Of a stretch of DNA of 64,000 nucleotides, positions 1 to 9,284 are shown in pieces. Positions within the stretch are counted from its first letter, which is position 1. Each line of letters starts with the position of its first letter. A model generated the notes under the pieces. It was not told the DNA's origin and did no database searches. It was given only the letters and a program-made list of their open reading frames with translations. The stretch lies in the NCBI RefSeq assembly GCF_029277445.1, contig NZ_CP119566.1, positions 1,924,001-1,988,000 of the forward strand, given 5' to 3'. A program made the translations under genes and the position numbers. Source of the stretch: Pararhizobium qamdonense (GTDB taxonomy: Bacteria; Pseudomonadota; Alphaproteobacteria; Rhizobiales; Rhizobiaceae).

Positions 1-209
1 AGGCTCGCCTGTTTGAAACATCGCGCGTCGCAGATGGGCTGGCGGCAAGGCGAGGCCTGTCCTGCCTGCGGCGCACGCTGGCGCTGTCTTCCGCTGTCAT
101 CCCTATCGGATTATGATAGGTCTTGATCGCCAGCCGAGTTTCATCCTGGCCAAAGCTCATTCCGGCCAAAGCCCTTCTGGGCGACAGCCAATTTAGGAAA
201 GCGCCCATC
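1..209. other. Window edge, unassigned sequence
   Basis: Two forward frames stay open from the window edge, to about position 113 and to position 126. The second contains a CPAC motif. Neither can be assigned from about 40 residues, so this may be the 3' end of an upstream gene. A short inverted repeat, CCTATC/GATAGG, lies near 103-121, just ahead of kbl. Confidence 0.3.
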
Positions 210-1397
210 ATGACATCAGCCTTCCTCACCCATCTCTCCACCGAGCTTTCCGGGTTGAAATCGTCCGGTCTTTACAAGACCGAGCGGGTGATCGTGTCGA
301 TGCAGGCGGGGGAAATCGAGGTTGCGTCGGGGGCGAAGGTTTTGAACTTTTGCGCCAACAATTATCTCGGTCTTGCCGATCACGCCGAGCTGATCGAGGC
401 GGGCAAACGGGCGCTGGACCGCTACGGCTACGGCATGGCCTCGGTGCGCTTCATCTGCGGCACGCAGGAGGAGCACAAGCAGCTGGAGGCGCGCATCTCG
501 TCTTTCCTGGGGATGGAAGACACGATCCTCTATTCCTCCTGTTTCGATGCCAATGGCGGCCTGTTCGAGACATTGCTGGGCGAGGAGGACGCGATCATTT
601 CCGATGCGCTCAACCATGCCTCGATCATCGATGGCGTGCGGCTCTCCAAGGCCAAACGCTTCCGCTATGCCAATAATGACATGGGCGCGCTGGAGGAGGA
701 ACTGAAGAAGGCGGAAGGCGCGCGCTTCAAGCTGATCGCCACCGACGGCGTGTTTTCGATGGACGGCATCATCGCCAATCTGCAGGGCGTCTGCGATCTC
801 GCCGACCAATATGGCGCCATGGTCATGGTCGATGACAGCCATGCGGTCGGATTTGTCGGCAAGCATGGGCGCGGCTCGGCCGAATATTGCGGCGTCGAGG
901 GCCGGGTGGATATCATCACCGGCACACTCGGCAAGGCGCTGGGCGGCGCCTCCGGTGGTTATACGTCGGCGAAAACCGAGGTGGTGGACTGGCTGCGGCA
1001 GCGCTCGCGTCCCTATCTGTTTTCCAACACGCTGGCGCCGGTGATTGCGGCGGCATCGCTGAAAGTGTTCGACCTGATCGACCATGGCGATGCACTGCGT
1101 GATCGCCTGCAAGCCAATGCAACACTGTTTCGCACTGAGATGAGGAGGCTCGGCTTTACGCTGGCCGGCGAGGGCCATCCGATCATTCCGGTGATGCTGG
1201 GCGATGCGTCGCTGGCGCAGGCCTTTGCGGCGAGAATGCTGGAAAAGGGCGTCTACGTCGTCGGCTTCGCCTTCCCGGTCGTGCCCAAGGACCAGGCCCG
1301 CATCCGCACCCAGATGTCGGCATCCCATAGCGAGGCCGATGTGCGCCGCGCGATTGCCGTATTCGAAGAGGTCGGGCGGGAGCTGGGTGTGATCTGA
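210..1397 (+). CDS. kbl: Glycine C-acetyltransferase (2-amino-3-ketobutyrate CoA ligase)
   Basis: PLP-dependent cytosolic enzyme that cleaves 2-amino-3-ketobutyrate with CoA to glycine and acetyl-CoA, the second step of threonine degradation. The 395-residue product from this ATG has the family's usual length. The frame is open further upstream, but those residues do not resemble the family, so the start at 210 (MTSAFLTHL) is preferred. Recognisable alpha-oxoamine synthase motifs are the glycine-rich NNYLGLADH near residue 50, VDDSHAVGF around 210, and the PLP lysine in [13 protein letters not shown] (about K242). tdh follows 190 bp downstream, the classic kbl-tdh pairing. A RIME-like repeat separates the two, so they may be co-transcribed with an mRNA hairpin between them. 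Confidence 0.96.
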   Translation: MTSAFLTHLSTELSGLKSSGLYKTERVIVSMQAGEIEVASGAKVLNFCANNYLGLADHAELIEAGKRALDRYGYGMASVRFICGTQEEHKQLEARISSFLGMEDTILYSSCFDANGGLFETLLGEEDAIISDALNHASIIDGVRLSKAKRFRYANNDMGALEEELKKAEGARFKLIATDGVFSMDGIIANLQGVCDLADQYGAMVMVDDSHAVGFVGKHGRGSAEYCGVEGRVDIITGTLGKALGGASGGYTSAKTEVVDWLRQRSRPYLFSNTLAPVIAAASLKVFDLIDHGDALRDRLQANATLFRTEMRRLGFTLAGEGHPIIPVMLGDASLAQAFAARMLEKGVYVVGFAFPVVPKDQARIRTQMSASHSEADVRRAIAVFEEVGRELGVI

Positions 1398-1402
1398 ACC
1401 TT

Positions 1403-1540
1403 GACCTCCCCCTTGAGGGGGGAGGTCGCAGCGCAGCTGCGGGTGGGGGTGACCACCGCGAACACGAAGGTCCGTTTGCGTGGGCCGCAGATCACCCCAC
1501 CCCGCCGCTGCGCGCCGACCCTCCCCCTCAAGGGGAGGGT
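1403..1540. repeat. RIME-like palindromic intergenic element
   Basis: Nested inverted repeats fill the kbl-tdh gap. At each end is a short perfect-looking hairpin: CTCCCCC-TTGA-GGGGGAG type at 1403-1426, and CCCTCCCC/GGGGAGGG type at 1518-1540. Between them are outer arms (GCAGCTGCGGGTGGGGGTGA and its near complement around 1490-1514). This layout matches the Rhizobium-specific intergenic mosaic elements known from rhizobial genomes. It is probably transcribed between the two genes. Confidence 0.75.
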
Positions 1541-1586
1541 GGAAGACACCTGTCGCCGCTGACAAGAATAGTCCAAGGAACCACCG

Positions 1587-2621
1587 ATGACCAACATGAT
1601 GAAAGCCCTCGTCAAATCCAGAGCCGAACCCGGCCTGTGGATGGAGCATGTTCCGGTGCCCGAACCCGGTCCCAACGACGTTTTGATCAAGGTGAGGAAA
1701 TCGGCGATCTGCGGCACCGACGTGCATATCTGGAACTGGGACCAATGGGCGCAAAAGACCATTCCGGTGCCGATGGTCGTCGGCCATGAATTTGTCGGCG
1801 TGATTGCTGAGATTGGTTCGGCCGTGACCAAATACCATGTTGGCGAACGCGTCTCGGGCGAGGGGCATATCGTCTGCGGCAAGTGCCGCAATTGCCGGGC
1901 GGGCCGGGGGCATCTGTGCCGCAACACGCTGGGTGTCGGCGTGCACCGGCCGGGCTCGTTCGGCGAATATGTCTGCATTCCCGAATATAATGTCGTTGCC
2001 ATCCCCGACGAAGTGCCCGACGAGGTCGCGGCAATCTTTGATCCGTTTGGCAATGCCGTGCACACGGCGCTGTCCTTCGATGTGGTCGGCGAGGACGTGC
2101 TGGTCACCGGCGCCGGGCCGATCGGCATCATGGGCGCGCTGGTCGCCAAGCGCTCCGGTGCCCGTAAGGTGGTGATTACCGACATCAACCCGGTGCGCCT
2201 CGCGCTCGCCGAAACGATGGGCATCGATTACGTCGTCGATGCGTCAAGGGAAAACCTGTCGGATGTGATGACACGCATCGGCATGACCGAGGGGTTCGAT
2301 GTCGGCCTGGAAATGTCGGGGGCAGCGCCTGCGTTTCGCGACATGATCGACAAGATGAACAATGGCGGCAAGATCGCCATTCTCGGCATTGCATCCACCG
2401 GTTTCGAGATCGACTGGAACAAGGTGATCTTCAAGATGCTCAACCTGAAGGGCATTTACGGCCGCGAGATGTTCGAGACCTGGTACAAGATGATCGCCTT
2501 CGTGCAGGGCGGCCTCGATCTCACTCCCATCATCACCCACCGCATCGGCATCGACGATTTCCGCGAGGGGTTCGAGGCCATGCGCTCCGGCAATTCCGGC
2601 AAGGTGGTCATGGACTGGTAA
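1587..2621 (+). CDS. tdh: L-threonine 3-dehydrogenase
   Basis: Zinc-dependent medium-chain dehydrogenase that oxidises L-threonine to 2-amino-3-ketobutyrate with NAD, supplying the substrate of Kbl. The 344-residue length fits Tdh. Visible motifs are the catalytic zinc segment [13 protein letters not shown] with GHEFVG (residues about 41-70), the structural-zinc cysteine cluster [15 protein letters not shown] (about 97-111), the Rossmann GAGPIG (about 176-181), and the C-terminal [15 protein letters not shown] typical of Tdh. The start ATG follows an AAGGAA ribosome-binding site. A long palindrome just after the stop probably terminates transcription. Confidence 0.97.
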   Translation: MTNMMKALVKSRAEPGLWMEHVPVPEPGPNDVLIKVRKSAICGTDVHIWNWDQWAQKTIPVPMVVGHEFVGVIAEIGSAVTKYHVGERVSGEGHIVCGKCRNCRAGRGHLCRNTLGVGVHRPGSFGEYVCIPEYNVVAIPDEVPDEVAAIFDPFGNAVHTALSFDVVGEDVLVTGAGPIGIMGALVAKRSGARKVVITDINPVRLALAETMGIDYVVDASRENLSDVMTRIGMTEGFDVGLEMSGAAPAFRDMIDKMNNGGKIAILGIASTGFEIDWNKVIFKMLNLKGIYGREMFETWYKMIAFVQGGLDLTPIITHRIGIDDFREGFEAMRSGNSGKVVMDW

Positions 2622-2625
2622 GGCC

Positions 2626-2685
2626 CAGAGCCTCGTACGATCAATGAGGCAAGAGAATGCGCCTCACTGATCGTCCGAGGCTCTA
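2626..2685. terminator. Long palindrome between convergent tdh and SH3 genes
   Basis: Arms at 2627-2650 and 2661-2684 are nearly perfect complements (AGAGCCTCGTACGATCA against TGATCGTCCGAGGCTCT) around a short loop. The element lies between two convergent stop codons and probably terminates both transcripts. Its right arm ends in CTA, which is the complement of the TAG stop of the minus-strand SH3 gene. The same arrangement recurs at 35963-35986 and 41710-41733. Confidence 0.75.
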
Positions 2686-3252
2686 GTTCACCACCTCATG
2701 CGGATAGACGCCCCACAGGGCCGTCTGCGCCACATAGCCGGCGAGGCGCGGCTTTTGCACGGCCGCCGCACACCAGCTTCCGCCGCAGCTTTCGATCTTT
2801 ACGAGCACGCCCGGCTGCATGCTGGCGGTGACGGCAGCATTCGGGGAGGGACGGTTTCGCAAGGCGGCACCCTGTTTCAGCCATGGCGCGATCATGGCGG
2901 TGCGCTGGCCCGATAACAGCGCCGCGTGCATCCAGCCCGACGATCCGTCGTGGTCGCGCACCAGCCGCCAGTTACCCCATTCCTCGATCAGTTCCAGCGG
3001 CAGCCCTGCGACCATATAGACGAAACGCACGGCGTAATCGGTGGAGGGGCCGATGCGCATCCGCGCCTTCTCGCTTTTCAGCGACACGAAACGCGGCAGT
3101 TTCAGGCCGGTGACACGGCCGGTGTTGCGGCCGCCGCTGCTCTCAGCCACCGGCACCAGCACCGGCACCGGCGCGGGCTGGTGCGCGGACGAGGCCTCCG
3201 CCGGGTGCGCCATCGCGGCGAATGAGGCAACGGCCATCATCGCCGCCTTCAC
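2683..3252 (-). CDS. Secreted SH3-domain protein
   Basis: Predicted exported bacterial SH3 (SH3b) protein. From the GTG at 3252 it begins with a signal-peptide-like segment (KAAMMAVASFAAMAHPAEASSA). A proline-rich linker and two SH3-like repeats follow: LPRFVSLKSEKARMRIGPST...YMVAGLPLELIEEWGNWRLVRDHDGSSGWMH, then QGAALRNRPSPNAAV...VLVKIESCGGSWC. A further in-frame GTG at 3288 would begin 4 bp after the IalB stop, but it adds a charged stretch ahead of the signal peptide. The gene lies directly downstream of the IalB-family gene, probably in one operon. The role is likely envelope or peptidoglycan related, inferred from the domain only. Confidence 0.85.
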   Translation of the reverse strand: MKAAMMAVASFAAMAHPAEASSAHQPAPVPVLVPVAESSGGRNTGRVTGLKLPRFVSLKSEKARMRIGPSTDYAVRFVYMVAGLPLELIEEWGNWRLVRDHDGSSGWMHAALLSGQRTAMIAPWLKQGAALRNRPSPNAAVTASMQPGVLVKIESCGGSWCAAAVQKPRLAGYVAQTALWGVYPHEVVN

Positions 3253-3292
3253 AAGCCCCGTCTCCCGGCTATCGCCGCTGCCCGGCACGCCC

Positions 3293-3787
3293 TCACTGGC
3301 ACGCGCTTGCGCGTTGCAGAGCGGCGGTGATGCCGTTCAGCGAAAAGTTATAGTGGGTGCTGGTGCCACGGCTGGAGGTTGCCTCGAGCGTCAGCACCGA
3401 TCCGGATTTCATGGCGGCGACCAGCGCATTGTCGCGGTTTTCGCGGCTCGACCAGGCGACGTTTCCGCGCGGCGTCATGGCAAAGGCTTCGTTGCCGACC
3501 CTGGCGGTGACGTCCGACCCCTCCTTGAGGCCGTAGCCCATCTGGGCTTGCGGCATGTAGCCGCCAGCGCCCTTCGGCGCGACCAGCAGGAAATTGTTGC
3601 CGTGATTGACCTCGGCCGGCTGCATCTGGCGCGGCATGGTGAGCGCGTAGCAGGCGGTCTGGCCGTTATTATCGTAGGAATAAACACCCCAATGGCCAAA
3701 GGTCTGGACCATCACCGGCTGCGCGTTTGCAGGCAGGATGGTGATGGCAAGGGCCAGGGCGGCGAGGATATGTCGGTTCAGGGACAT
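3293..3787 (-). CDS. Invasion-associated locus B (IalB) family protein
   Basis: A 164-residue predicted periplasmic protein of the IalB family, named after a Bartonella erythrocyte-invasion factor and widespread in Rhizobiales. The signal peptide is about residues 1-22 ([16 protein letters not shown]). The mature part opens with the family hallmark FGHWGVYSYDNNGQTACYAL. It then has a beta-rich body with a buried VAWSSRENRDNALVAAMKSG segment and a C-terminal cysteine (ASACQ) that could pair with the early one. It is the first gene of a likely two-gene unit with the SH3 protein. Function in a plant-associated or soil bacterium is unknown. Confidence 0.85.
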   Translation of the reverse strand: MSLNRHILAALALAITILPANAQPVMVQTFGHWGVYSYDNNGQTACYALTMPRQMQPAEVNHGNNFLLVAPKGAGGYMPQAQMGYGLKEGSDVTARVGNEAFAMTPRGNVAWSSRENRDNALVAAMKSGSVLTLEATSSRGTSTHYNFSLNGITAALQRASACQ

Positions 3788-4065
3788 CTGATCTCCGTCT
3801 TTGAAGGGGAATGGGCTGACCGGCAGGCGGCCGTGCCGCCTTAGTCAACCGTCCGAAAGTTATCAGAAGGTAAACAGGAGGCTGCTGCGAGCCCGCCTGC
3901 ACCCGGCCGGACCGTGCCGGATCGGCACATCAGCCGGTGCCTGCAAGGGTATTACAGGATGTGGGGCTGCAGGATCACAAGGCGTTCACGTTTGTGTTAG
4001 GTGGCTTCCCATGCGCGCCCGCGCGTGGCAATCGGGGGCCTTCGACAAGCTGATGAGGTTCAAGA

Positions 4066-4755
4066 TTGACTGATTTGAATGTGTCCCGCCGAACCTTCCT
4101 TCAGGCGGGCGGCGCTTTTGCAGCGCTCGGCCTGACCGGCTGCGCCACCACCGCCCGTCCGGTCGCGGTGGCCGAACCCGTCGTGCTGAACCCGGCCGAA
4201 AGCCTGATGTATGGCGCGCGCCCCGACGAGCTGTTTCCGTTGCCGGCCATTCCTTATCAGAGGATCCCGTCGCGCTTCCGCCGCCAGTGGGTCGACAACA
4301 TAACCGGCGAGCGTCCCGGCACGCTGGTCGTCGATACCGCCAATCATTTCCTCTACCTCACCTATGAGAATGGCAAGGCGATGCGCTATGGCGTCGGGCT
4401 TGGCCGCGCCGGTTTCGAATGGGCGGGCCGCGGCGTCATCCAGTACAAGCGCAAATGGCCGCGCTGGACGCCGCCCGATGAAATGGTGGCGCGCCGCCCC
4501 GATCTCGAACCCTACAGCATCGCCAATGGCGGCATGGATCCGGGCCTCACCAACCCGCTCGGCGCCCGCGCGCTCTATATTTTCAGCAATGGCGAAGACA
4601 CGATCTACCGCATCCACGGCTCGCCGGAATGGTGGACGATCGGCAAATCGGTATCGTCGGGCTGCGTGCGCATGCTCAACCAGGATGTGATCGATCTGCA
4701 TGACCGGGTGCCCAACCGCACCGAAATCCTGGTGACAGGCGGCGGGATGGTCTGA
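4066..4755 (+). CDS. L,D-transpeptidase (YkuD/ErfK family), Tat lipoprotein-like
   Basis: Predicted periplasmic L,D-transpeptidase that would cross-link peptidoglycan or attach proteins to it. The N-terminus combines a twin-arginine motif (SRRTFLQAGG) with a lipobox-like LTGC at about residues 22-25. The YkuD catalytic signature is complete: HGSPEWWTIGKSVSSGCVRM with the nucleophile Cys near residue 202, preceded by LGARALYIF. The start is uncertain: TTG at 4066 gives 229 residues, and a GTG at 4081 is also possible and keeps the Tat motif. It is monocistronic as far as can be seen. Confidence 0.92.
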   Translation: MTDLNVSRRTFLQAGGAFAALGLTGCATTARPVAVAEPVVLNPAESLMYGARPDELFPLPAIPYQRIPSRFRRQWVDNITGERPGTLVVDTANHFLYLTYENGKAMRYGVGLGRAGFEWAGRGVIQYKRKWPRWTPPDEMVARRPDLEPYSIANGGMDPGLTNPLGARALYIFSNGEDTIYRIHGSPEWWTIGKSVSSGCVRMLNQDVIDLHDRVPNRTEILVTGGGMV

Positions 4756-4848
4756 CCGGACGCGCTCTTTCAGACGTCGATGACGGCCGGGCCTTGACAT
4801 CGCCGGCCGGCGCATCATCTCTCACAGCTGCAGACTTGGGAGGGTTTG

Positions 4849-5193
4849 ATGATCTATTCGGGAAGCTGCCATTGCGGCGCCATCGCCTTTGAGGTTGAGG
4901 CGGAGATTACGCAGGCAATGGACTGCAACTGTTCGATGTGCAGGCGGCGCGGCGGTCTTCTCGCCTTCGTGCCGCGTGACAAGTTCAAGCTCACGACGCC
5001 GGCGTCGGCCGTGTCCACCTATCAATTCAACAGGCACGTCATTCAGCATCATTTCTGTGCCACCTGTGGAATTGCCCCCTATGCGGATGGCGAGAGCAAG
5101 ACCGGTCCGATGGCCGCCGTCAATGTCCGTTGCCTGCCGGATGTCGATCTGGAAACCCTGACCATCACCAAGGTCGATGGGCGCAGTTTCTAA
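4849..5193 (+). CDS. GFA (CENP-V) domain zinc protein
   Basis: A 114-residue member of the GFA family related to glutathione-dependent formaldehyde-activating enzyme. Zinc-binding cysteines are visible in SCHCGAIAF (about residues 6-14), DCNCSMCRRRG (25-35) and HFCATCGIAPY (68-78), covering the full set for a small GFA domain. The ATG at 4849 follows GGGAGG. Family members of this size mostly have no proven substrate, so a link to formaldehyde metabolism should not be assumed. Confidence 0.9.
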   Translation: MIYSGSCHCGAIAFEVEAEITQAMDCNCSMCRRRGGLLAFVPRDKFKLTTPASAVSTYQFNRHVIQHHFCATCGIAPYADGESKTGPMAAVNVRCLPDVDLETLTITKVDGRSF

Positions 5194-5644
5194 AGGGAAC
5201 GAGGCGGTCTTGCGGGTTGAAGCCCCGGGACAGGTGCAAGCGGAGATTCCTTTGGCCCTTGTCTTTCCATCAACAGTTCCTACATTTCGGCCATGGACTT
5301 GAATCTTTGAAGCCTGAAGTCGGATTCAGTCTTTTTTGCCGATTTGAACGGTTTTTCACCGGAAATGCTTGACGGGACCGAAAATTGTGGGAATCACCAT
5401 TTCTGATACAGTGAGTGAAATGGGTACGGCGGACAGATCCATTATGCAAGTGATGTCGAAACGGCGCTGCTGTCGCAGTCTGCCGGTTTAACTGCGGTGA
5501 CTGCCGTGGTTAATCAGGAATTAAAGATCATCCCGTTACGTCAGGGGTAATGATTCGCGGTGGGAGCGATTGACGCACCCAAGCCTCGAGAGAGTTTTGC
5601 ACCGCGCCCGCGCTGAGTGCTGTCCAAGGAAAGCGACGATATAA
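5194..5644 (+). promoter_or_regulatory. Leader and promoter region of rpoD
   Basis: 451 bp without a credible gene. It presumably carries the rpoD promoter and 5' leader. A CTTGACG near 5368-5374 could be a -35 element, but no convincing -10 lies 17 bp further on. A Shine-Dalgarno-like AAGGAAAG precedes the rpoD ATG at 5645. I see no ORF, tRNA or known riboswitch here. Confidence 0.4.
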
Positions 5645-7696
5645 ATGGCAACCAAAGTCAAAGAGAACGAAGAAGCAGAAGCCGAACGCGAAGGCGCACC
5701 CGACGGCCCGCTTCTTGACCTCTCGGATGACGCGGTCAAGAAGATGATCAAGGCCGCCAAGAAGCGCGGCTATGTGACCATGGACGAGCTGAACGAGGTT
5801 CTGCCGTCCGATCAGGTTGACCCCGACCGCATCGAAGACATCATGGCGATGCTCAGCGAAATGGGCATCAATGTCGTCGAGGACGAGGAAGCCGACGAGG
5901 GCACCGCGGCCGCCGAGGAAGAAGACAACGACGCCGATGGCGAGAGCGAGGGCGGCGAGCTTGCCCCGTCGAGCGGCACGGCGCTGGCAACCGCCAAGAA
6001 GAAAGAACCGACCGACCGCACCGACGATCCGGTGCGCATGTACCTGCGCGAAATGGGCTCGGTGGAGCTGTTGTCGCGCGAGGGCGAAATCGCCATTGCC
6101 AAGCGCATCGAGGCTGGCCGCGAAACGATGATCGCCGGCCTCTGTGAGAGCCCGTTGACGTTCCAGGCCATCATCATCTGGCGCGACGAACTCAACGAAG
6201 GCAATACGCTTCTGCGCGAGATCATCGATCTCGAAACCACCTATTCCGGTCCGGAAGCCAAGGCAGCACCGCAGTTCCAAAGTCCTGAAAAGATCGAGGC
6301 CGACCGCAAGGCTGCCGAGGAAAAGGAAAAGAACCGCAAGCCGCGCGCCGGCGACGACGACGTCACCAATGTCGGCGGCGAAGGCCTGCCGGCCGAGGAA
6401 GAGGAAGAGGACGACGACGAGTCCAACCTGTCGCTTGCCGCCATGGAAGCGGAACTGCGCCCGCAGGTCATGGAAACGCTCGACATCATCGCCGAGACCT
6501 ACAAGAAGCTGCGCAAGCTGCAGGACCAGCAGGTCGAAGCCCGCCTGGCTGCGACCGGCACGCTGTCTCCCGCCCAGGAGCGCCGCTACAAGGAGCTGAA
6601 GGACGAGCTGATCACGGCTGTGAAGTCGCTGTCGCTCAACCAGAACCGCGTCGATAGCCTGGTCGAGCAGCTCTACGACATTTCCAAGCGCCTGATGCAG
6701 AACGAGGGCCGTCTGCTGCGGCTTGCCGAATCCTACGGCGTCAAGCGCGACAGTTTCCTGGAACAGTATTCCGGCGCCGAGCTTGATCCGAACTGGATGA
6801 AGTCGATCGCCAATCTGGCCGCCAAGGGCTGGAAGGAATTCGCCAAGAACGAAGGCACGATGATCCGCAATATTCGCGGCGAGATCCAGAATCTGGCCAC
6901 GGAAACCGGCATTTCGATCTTCGAATTCCGCCGCATCGTCTCGATGGTGCAGAAGGGCGAGCGCGAAGCCCGCATCGCCAAGAAGGAAATGGTCGAGGCC
7001 AACCTTCGCCTCGTCATCTCGATCGCCAAGAAATACACCAATCGCGGCCTGCAGTTCCTCGACCTCATCCAGGAAGGCAATATCGGCCTGATGAAGGCGG
7101 TCGATAAGTTCGAATACCGCCGCGGTTACAAGTTCTCGACCTATGCCACATGGTGGATCCGGCAGGCGATCACCCGCTCGATCGCCGACCAGGCCCGCAC
7201 GATCCGTATCCCCGTGCACATGATCGAGACGATCAACAAGATCGTGCGCACCTCGCGCCAGATGCTGCACGAGATCGGCCGCGAGCCGACCCCGGAAGAG
7301 CTGGCCGAGAAGCTGGCCATGCCGCTTGAAAAGGTCCGCAAGGTCCTGAAGATCGCCAAGGAGCCGATCTCGCTCGAAACCCCGGTGGGCGACGAAGAAG
7401 ACAGTCACCTCGGCGATTTCATCGAGGACAAGAACGCACTTCTGCCGATCGACGCCGCCATCCAGGCGAACCTGCGCGAAACGACGACCCGCGTTCTCGC
7501 TTCGCTGACGCCGCGCGAAGAACGCGTTCTGCGCATGCGCTTCGGCATCGGCATGAACACCGACCACACGCTCGAAGAAGTCGGCCAGCAGTTCTCGGTC
7601 ACCCGCGAACGTATCCGCCAGATCGAAGCCAAGGCGCTGCGCAAGCTGAAACACCCCAGCCGCTCGCGCAAGCTGCGCAGCTTCCTGGACAGCTAG
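5645..7696 (+). CDS. rpoD: RNA polymerase primary sigma factor RpoD (sigma-70)
   Basis: Housekeeping sigma factor that directs RNA polymerase to -35/-10 promoters. At 683 residues it matches alphaproteobacterial RpoD. Region 1.1 ([20 protein letters not shown], about residues 20-40) and region 1.2 ([20 protein letters not shown], about 125-145) are followed by a long non-conserved insertion. That insertion has acidic runs ([11 protein letters not shown], about 250-262). Region 2 starts near residue 449 ([19 protein letters not shown]...[16 protein letters not shown]) and region 4 has the helix-turn-helix at about 641-660 ([20 protein letters not shown]). A strong terminator follows. dnaG, its usual upstream partner, is not in this stretch. 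Confidence 0.99.
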   Translation: MATKVKENEEAEAEREGAPDGPLLDLSDDAVKKMIKAAKKRGYVTMDELNEVLPSDQVDPDRIEDIMAMLSEMGINVVEDEEADEGTAAAEEEDNDADGESEGGELAPSSGTALATAKKKEPTDRTDDPVRMYLREMGSVELLSREGEIAIAKRIEAGRETMIAGLCESPLTFQAIIIWRDELNEGNTLLREIIDLETTYSGPEAKAAPQFQSPEKIEADRKAAEEKEKNRKPRAGDDDVTNVGGEGLPAEEEEEDDDESNLSLAAMEAELRPQVMETLDIIAETYKKLRKLQDQQVEARLAATGTLSPAQERRYKELKDELITAVKSLSLNQNRVDSLVEQLYDISKRLMQNEGRLLRLAESYGVKRDSFLEQYSGAELDPNWMKSIANLAAKGWKEFAKNEGTMIRNIRGEIQNLATETGISIFEFRRIVSMVQKGEREARIAKKEMVEANLRLVISIAKKYTNRGLQFLDLIQEGNIGLMKAVDKFEYRRGYKFSTYATWWIRQAITRSIADQARTIRIPVHMIETINKIVRTSRQMLHEIGREPTPEELAEKLAMPLEKVRKVLKIAKEPISLETPVGDEEDSHLGDFIEDKNALLPIDAAIQANLRETTTRVLASLTPREERVLRMRFGIGMNTDHTLEEVGQQFSVTRERIRQIEAKALRKLKHPSRSRKLRSFLDS

Positions 7697-7725
7697 GCGG
7701 TCGCATCTGCGCAATGAAGAAAACG

Positions 7726-7757
7726 AACCCGGTCAGTGCAAGCTGACCGGGTTTTTC
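7726..7757 (+). terminator. Rho-independent terminator after rpoD
   Basis: An 11-bp perfect stem, AACCCGGTCAG (7726-7736) and CTGACCGGGTT (7743-7753), with a 6-nt loop, followed by TTTCGTTT. It lies 30 bp after the rpoD stop. Confidence 0.92.
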
Positions 7758-7905
7758 GTTTGTGCAACCGGCATTTTCGTTCAGACAGGCGTTCCTGATC
7801 CGCGACACTTTTCCATGTCCTTGTTGCCTTGCCGGGTTTATACTTCAGGCCTTGGGCGATCTGGCGCAACGCTGCCTTGACGCTCGCGCTGCAGGAGGGG
7901 TTTTT

Positions 7906-8199
7906 ATGACCACCTATGTCATGCTGATCAACTGGACGGAGCAGGGGGCAAGGAATGTCCGCGATACCCCCAAGCGGCTCGACGGCGCCAAGCAATTGCT
8001 GAAAGATATGGGCGGTTCGTTCACGGCGTTTTACCTGACCATGGGCGAATATGATATGGTGGCCGTCTGCGAAGCGCCGGATGATGCGGTGATGGCGCGG
8101 TTTGCCCTGTCGCTCGGCATGACCGGCAACGTGCGCACCCAGACCTTGAAGGCCTTCCCGGAAGCCGCCTACCGCGAGCTTGTCAGTTCGCTGGGATAA
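7906..8199 (+). CDS. GYD-domain protein
   Basis: A 97-residue member of the GYD family, small alpha/beta-barrel (dimeric ferredoxin-like) proteins common in proteobacteria. The start at 7906 (MTTYVMLINWTEQGARNVRD) is preferred over the longer open frame because it is preceded by AGGAGG at good spacing and matches the family N-terminus. The name motif GEYDMV is present around residues 46-51. Biochemical function is not known for the family. It stands alone between the rpoD terminator and the DUF427 gene. Confidence 0.9.
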   Translation: MTTYVMLINWTEQGARNVRDTPKRLDGAKQLLKDMGGSFTAFYLTMGEYDMVAVCEAPDDAVMARFALSLGMTGNVRTQTLKAFPEAAYRELVSSLG

Positions 8200-8267
8200 G
8201 CGGCATTGCCGGTTCGCTGGTATCAGCGATAGTGCAGCCACGATCGAGCCCGCATAAGGAGCGCTCC

Positions 8268-8669
8268 ATGTCCGAAAAGCCAATGTCCGAAAAGCCGATG
8301 AAAATCCCCGGTCCCGATCATCCGATCACCGTCACGGTCAATCCGGCCCGCGTCATCGTGCGGCTGGGCGGCAAGGTCATTGCCGATAGCCAAAATGCCC
8401 TGACCCTGCGCGAGGCTGCCTATCCGCCGGTGCAGTATATTCCCCGCACTGACGCCGATATTGCGTTGCTCCAGCGCACGGACCACGGCAGCTATTGCCC
8501 CTATAAGGGCGAGGCATCCTATTTCAGCATCGAAACCGACGGTGCCCGGCTCGACAATGCCGTCTGGTCCTACGAGGCGCCCTATGACGCGGTTGCCGGC
8601 ATCAGGGATCATTTGGCTTTCTATCCCGACCGCGTGGAGATTACGGTGGTTGACGGGCCAACGGAATGA
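8268..8669 (+). CDS. DUF427 domain protein
   Basis: A 133-residue DUF427 protein. The domain is seen in RVIVRLGGKVIADSQNALTL, then YPPVQYIPRTDADIALLQRT, HGSYCPYKGEASYFSI and the C-terminal HLAFYPDRVEI, all standard landmarks. The ATG at 8268 follows AAGGAG. The N-terminus has a duplicated MSEKP pentapeptide. The domain is a small beta fold of unproven function, sometimes found next to nucleotidyltransferases. The stop codon lies inside the first unit of the palindromic repeat cluster downstream. Confidence 0.92.
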   Translation: MSEKPMSEKPMKIPGPDHPITVTVNPARVIVRLGGKVIADSQNALTLREAAYPPVQYIPRTDADIALLQRTDHGSYCPYKGEASYFSIETDGARLDNAVWSYEAPYDAVAGIRDHLAFYPDRVEITVVDGPTE

Positions 8670-9090
8670 CCGGGCCTGCGACCGATCTCCCACTTCTTCC
8701 CAGCGGGGAGAAGTGCCGAGCGGATGCGAGGTAATGAGGGGGTGGTTCGGCAAATTCCGAGCACTCAGCCCCCTCATCCGCCCTTCGGGCACCTTCTCCC
8801 CGGCGGGGAGAAGAGGGTTCCGGAGTGTGCCGCATAGTTTTTCCTGCTTGCAGGTTCAACGGATGACCGAGCCTGCGCATGATCTCCCCCTTCTCCCCAG
8901 CGGGGAGAAGTGCCGAGCGGATGCGAGGCGATGAGGGGGTGGTTCGGCGCATTCTGAGCGTGTGGCCCCCTCATCCGGCGCTTCGCGCCACCTTCTCCCC
9001 GCTGGGGAGAAGAGGGGCCACGGAGCGTGCCGCACATCCCTTCGCCCCGTTTACGGGGAGAAGGTGCCCGAAGGGCGGATGAGGGGTTTT
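8660..9090. repeat. Tandem RIME-like repeat cluster
   Basis: Two near-identical head-to-tail units (about 8660-8833 and 8858-9033) and a partial third (about 9040-9090). Each unit carries a GATCTCCC...CAGCGGGGAGAAG hairpin, a GCGGATGCGAGG...GATGAGGGGG stretch, its complement CCCCCTCATCCG, and a CTTCTCCCC-GGGGAGAAG hairpin. Related copies occur near 34.7 kb and 49.3 kb. With the sequence to 9284 this forms a 615-bp gap holding no gene. Confidence 0.85.
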
Positions 9091-9284
9091 TGCGGCACCG
9101 ATGAGGGGCTTTTGCAGTCGCAACAAGCAACAGCTCCTCGCTTCAGAATTTTACCCTGGATCGATTCCGCTGCAAACATGCTATACACTCGGCATCTCCC
9201 GTCATCCGTTCAGCCCGGCTGCCGTTTTCCCGTTCATTGTCCACCGGTCACGATCCGGTCAGTATCCGGTTCTATCCACAGTCC

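Noticed and set aside
4060..4818. 252-residue minus-strand frame opposite the L,D-transpeptidase
   Set aside because: The plus-strand frame has a Tat signal, lipobox and complete YkuD catalytic motif; the other has no features.
5368..5400. Definite sigma-70 promoter for rpoD at CTTGACG
   Set aside because: The -35-like word is good, but the sequence 17 bp downstream is not a credible -10, so only the region is annotated.
5528..7714. 728-residue open frame antisense to rpoD
   Set aside because: It mirrors rpoD exactly, shows low-complexity composition rich in Leu, Gly and Ala typical of antisense frames in GC-rich DNA, and matches no family I know.
8660..9090. Possible CRISPR array in the tandem repeats
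   Set aside because: The units are long, palindromic and contiguous, with no short spacers of uniform length and no cas genes nearby.
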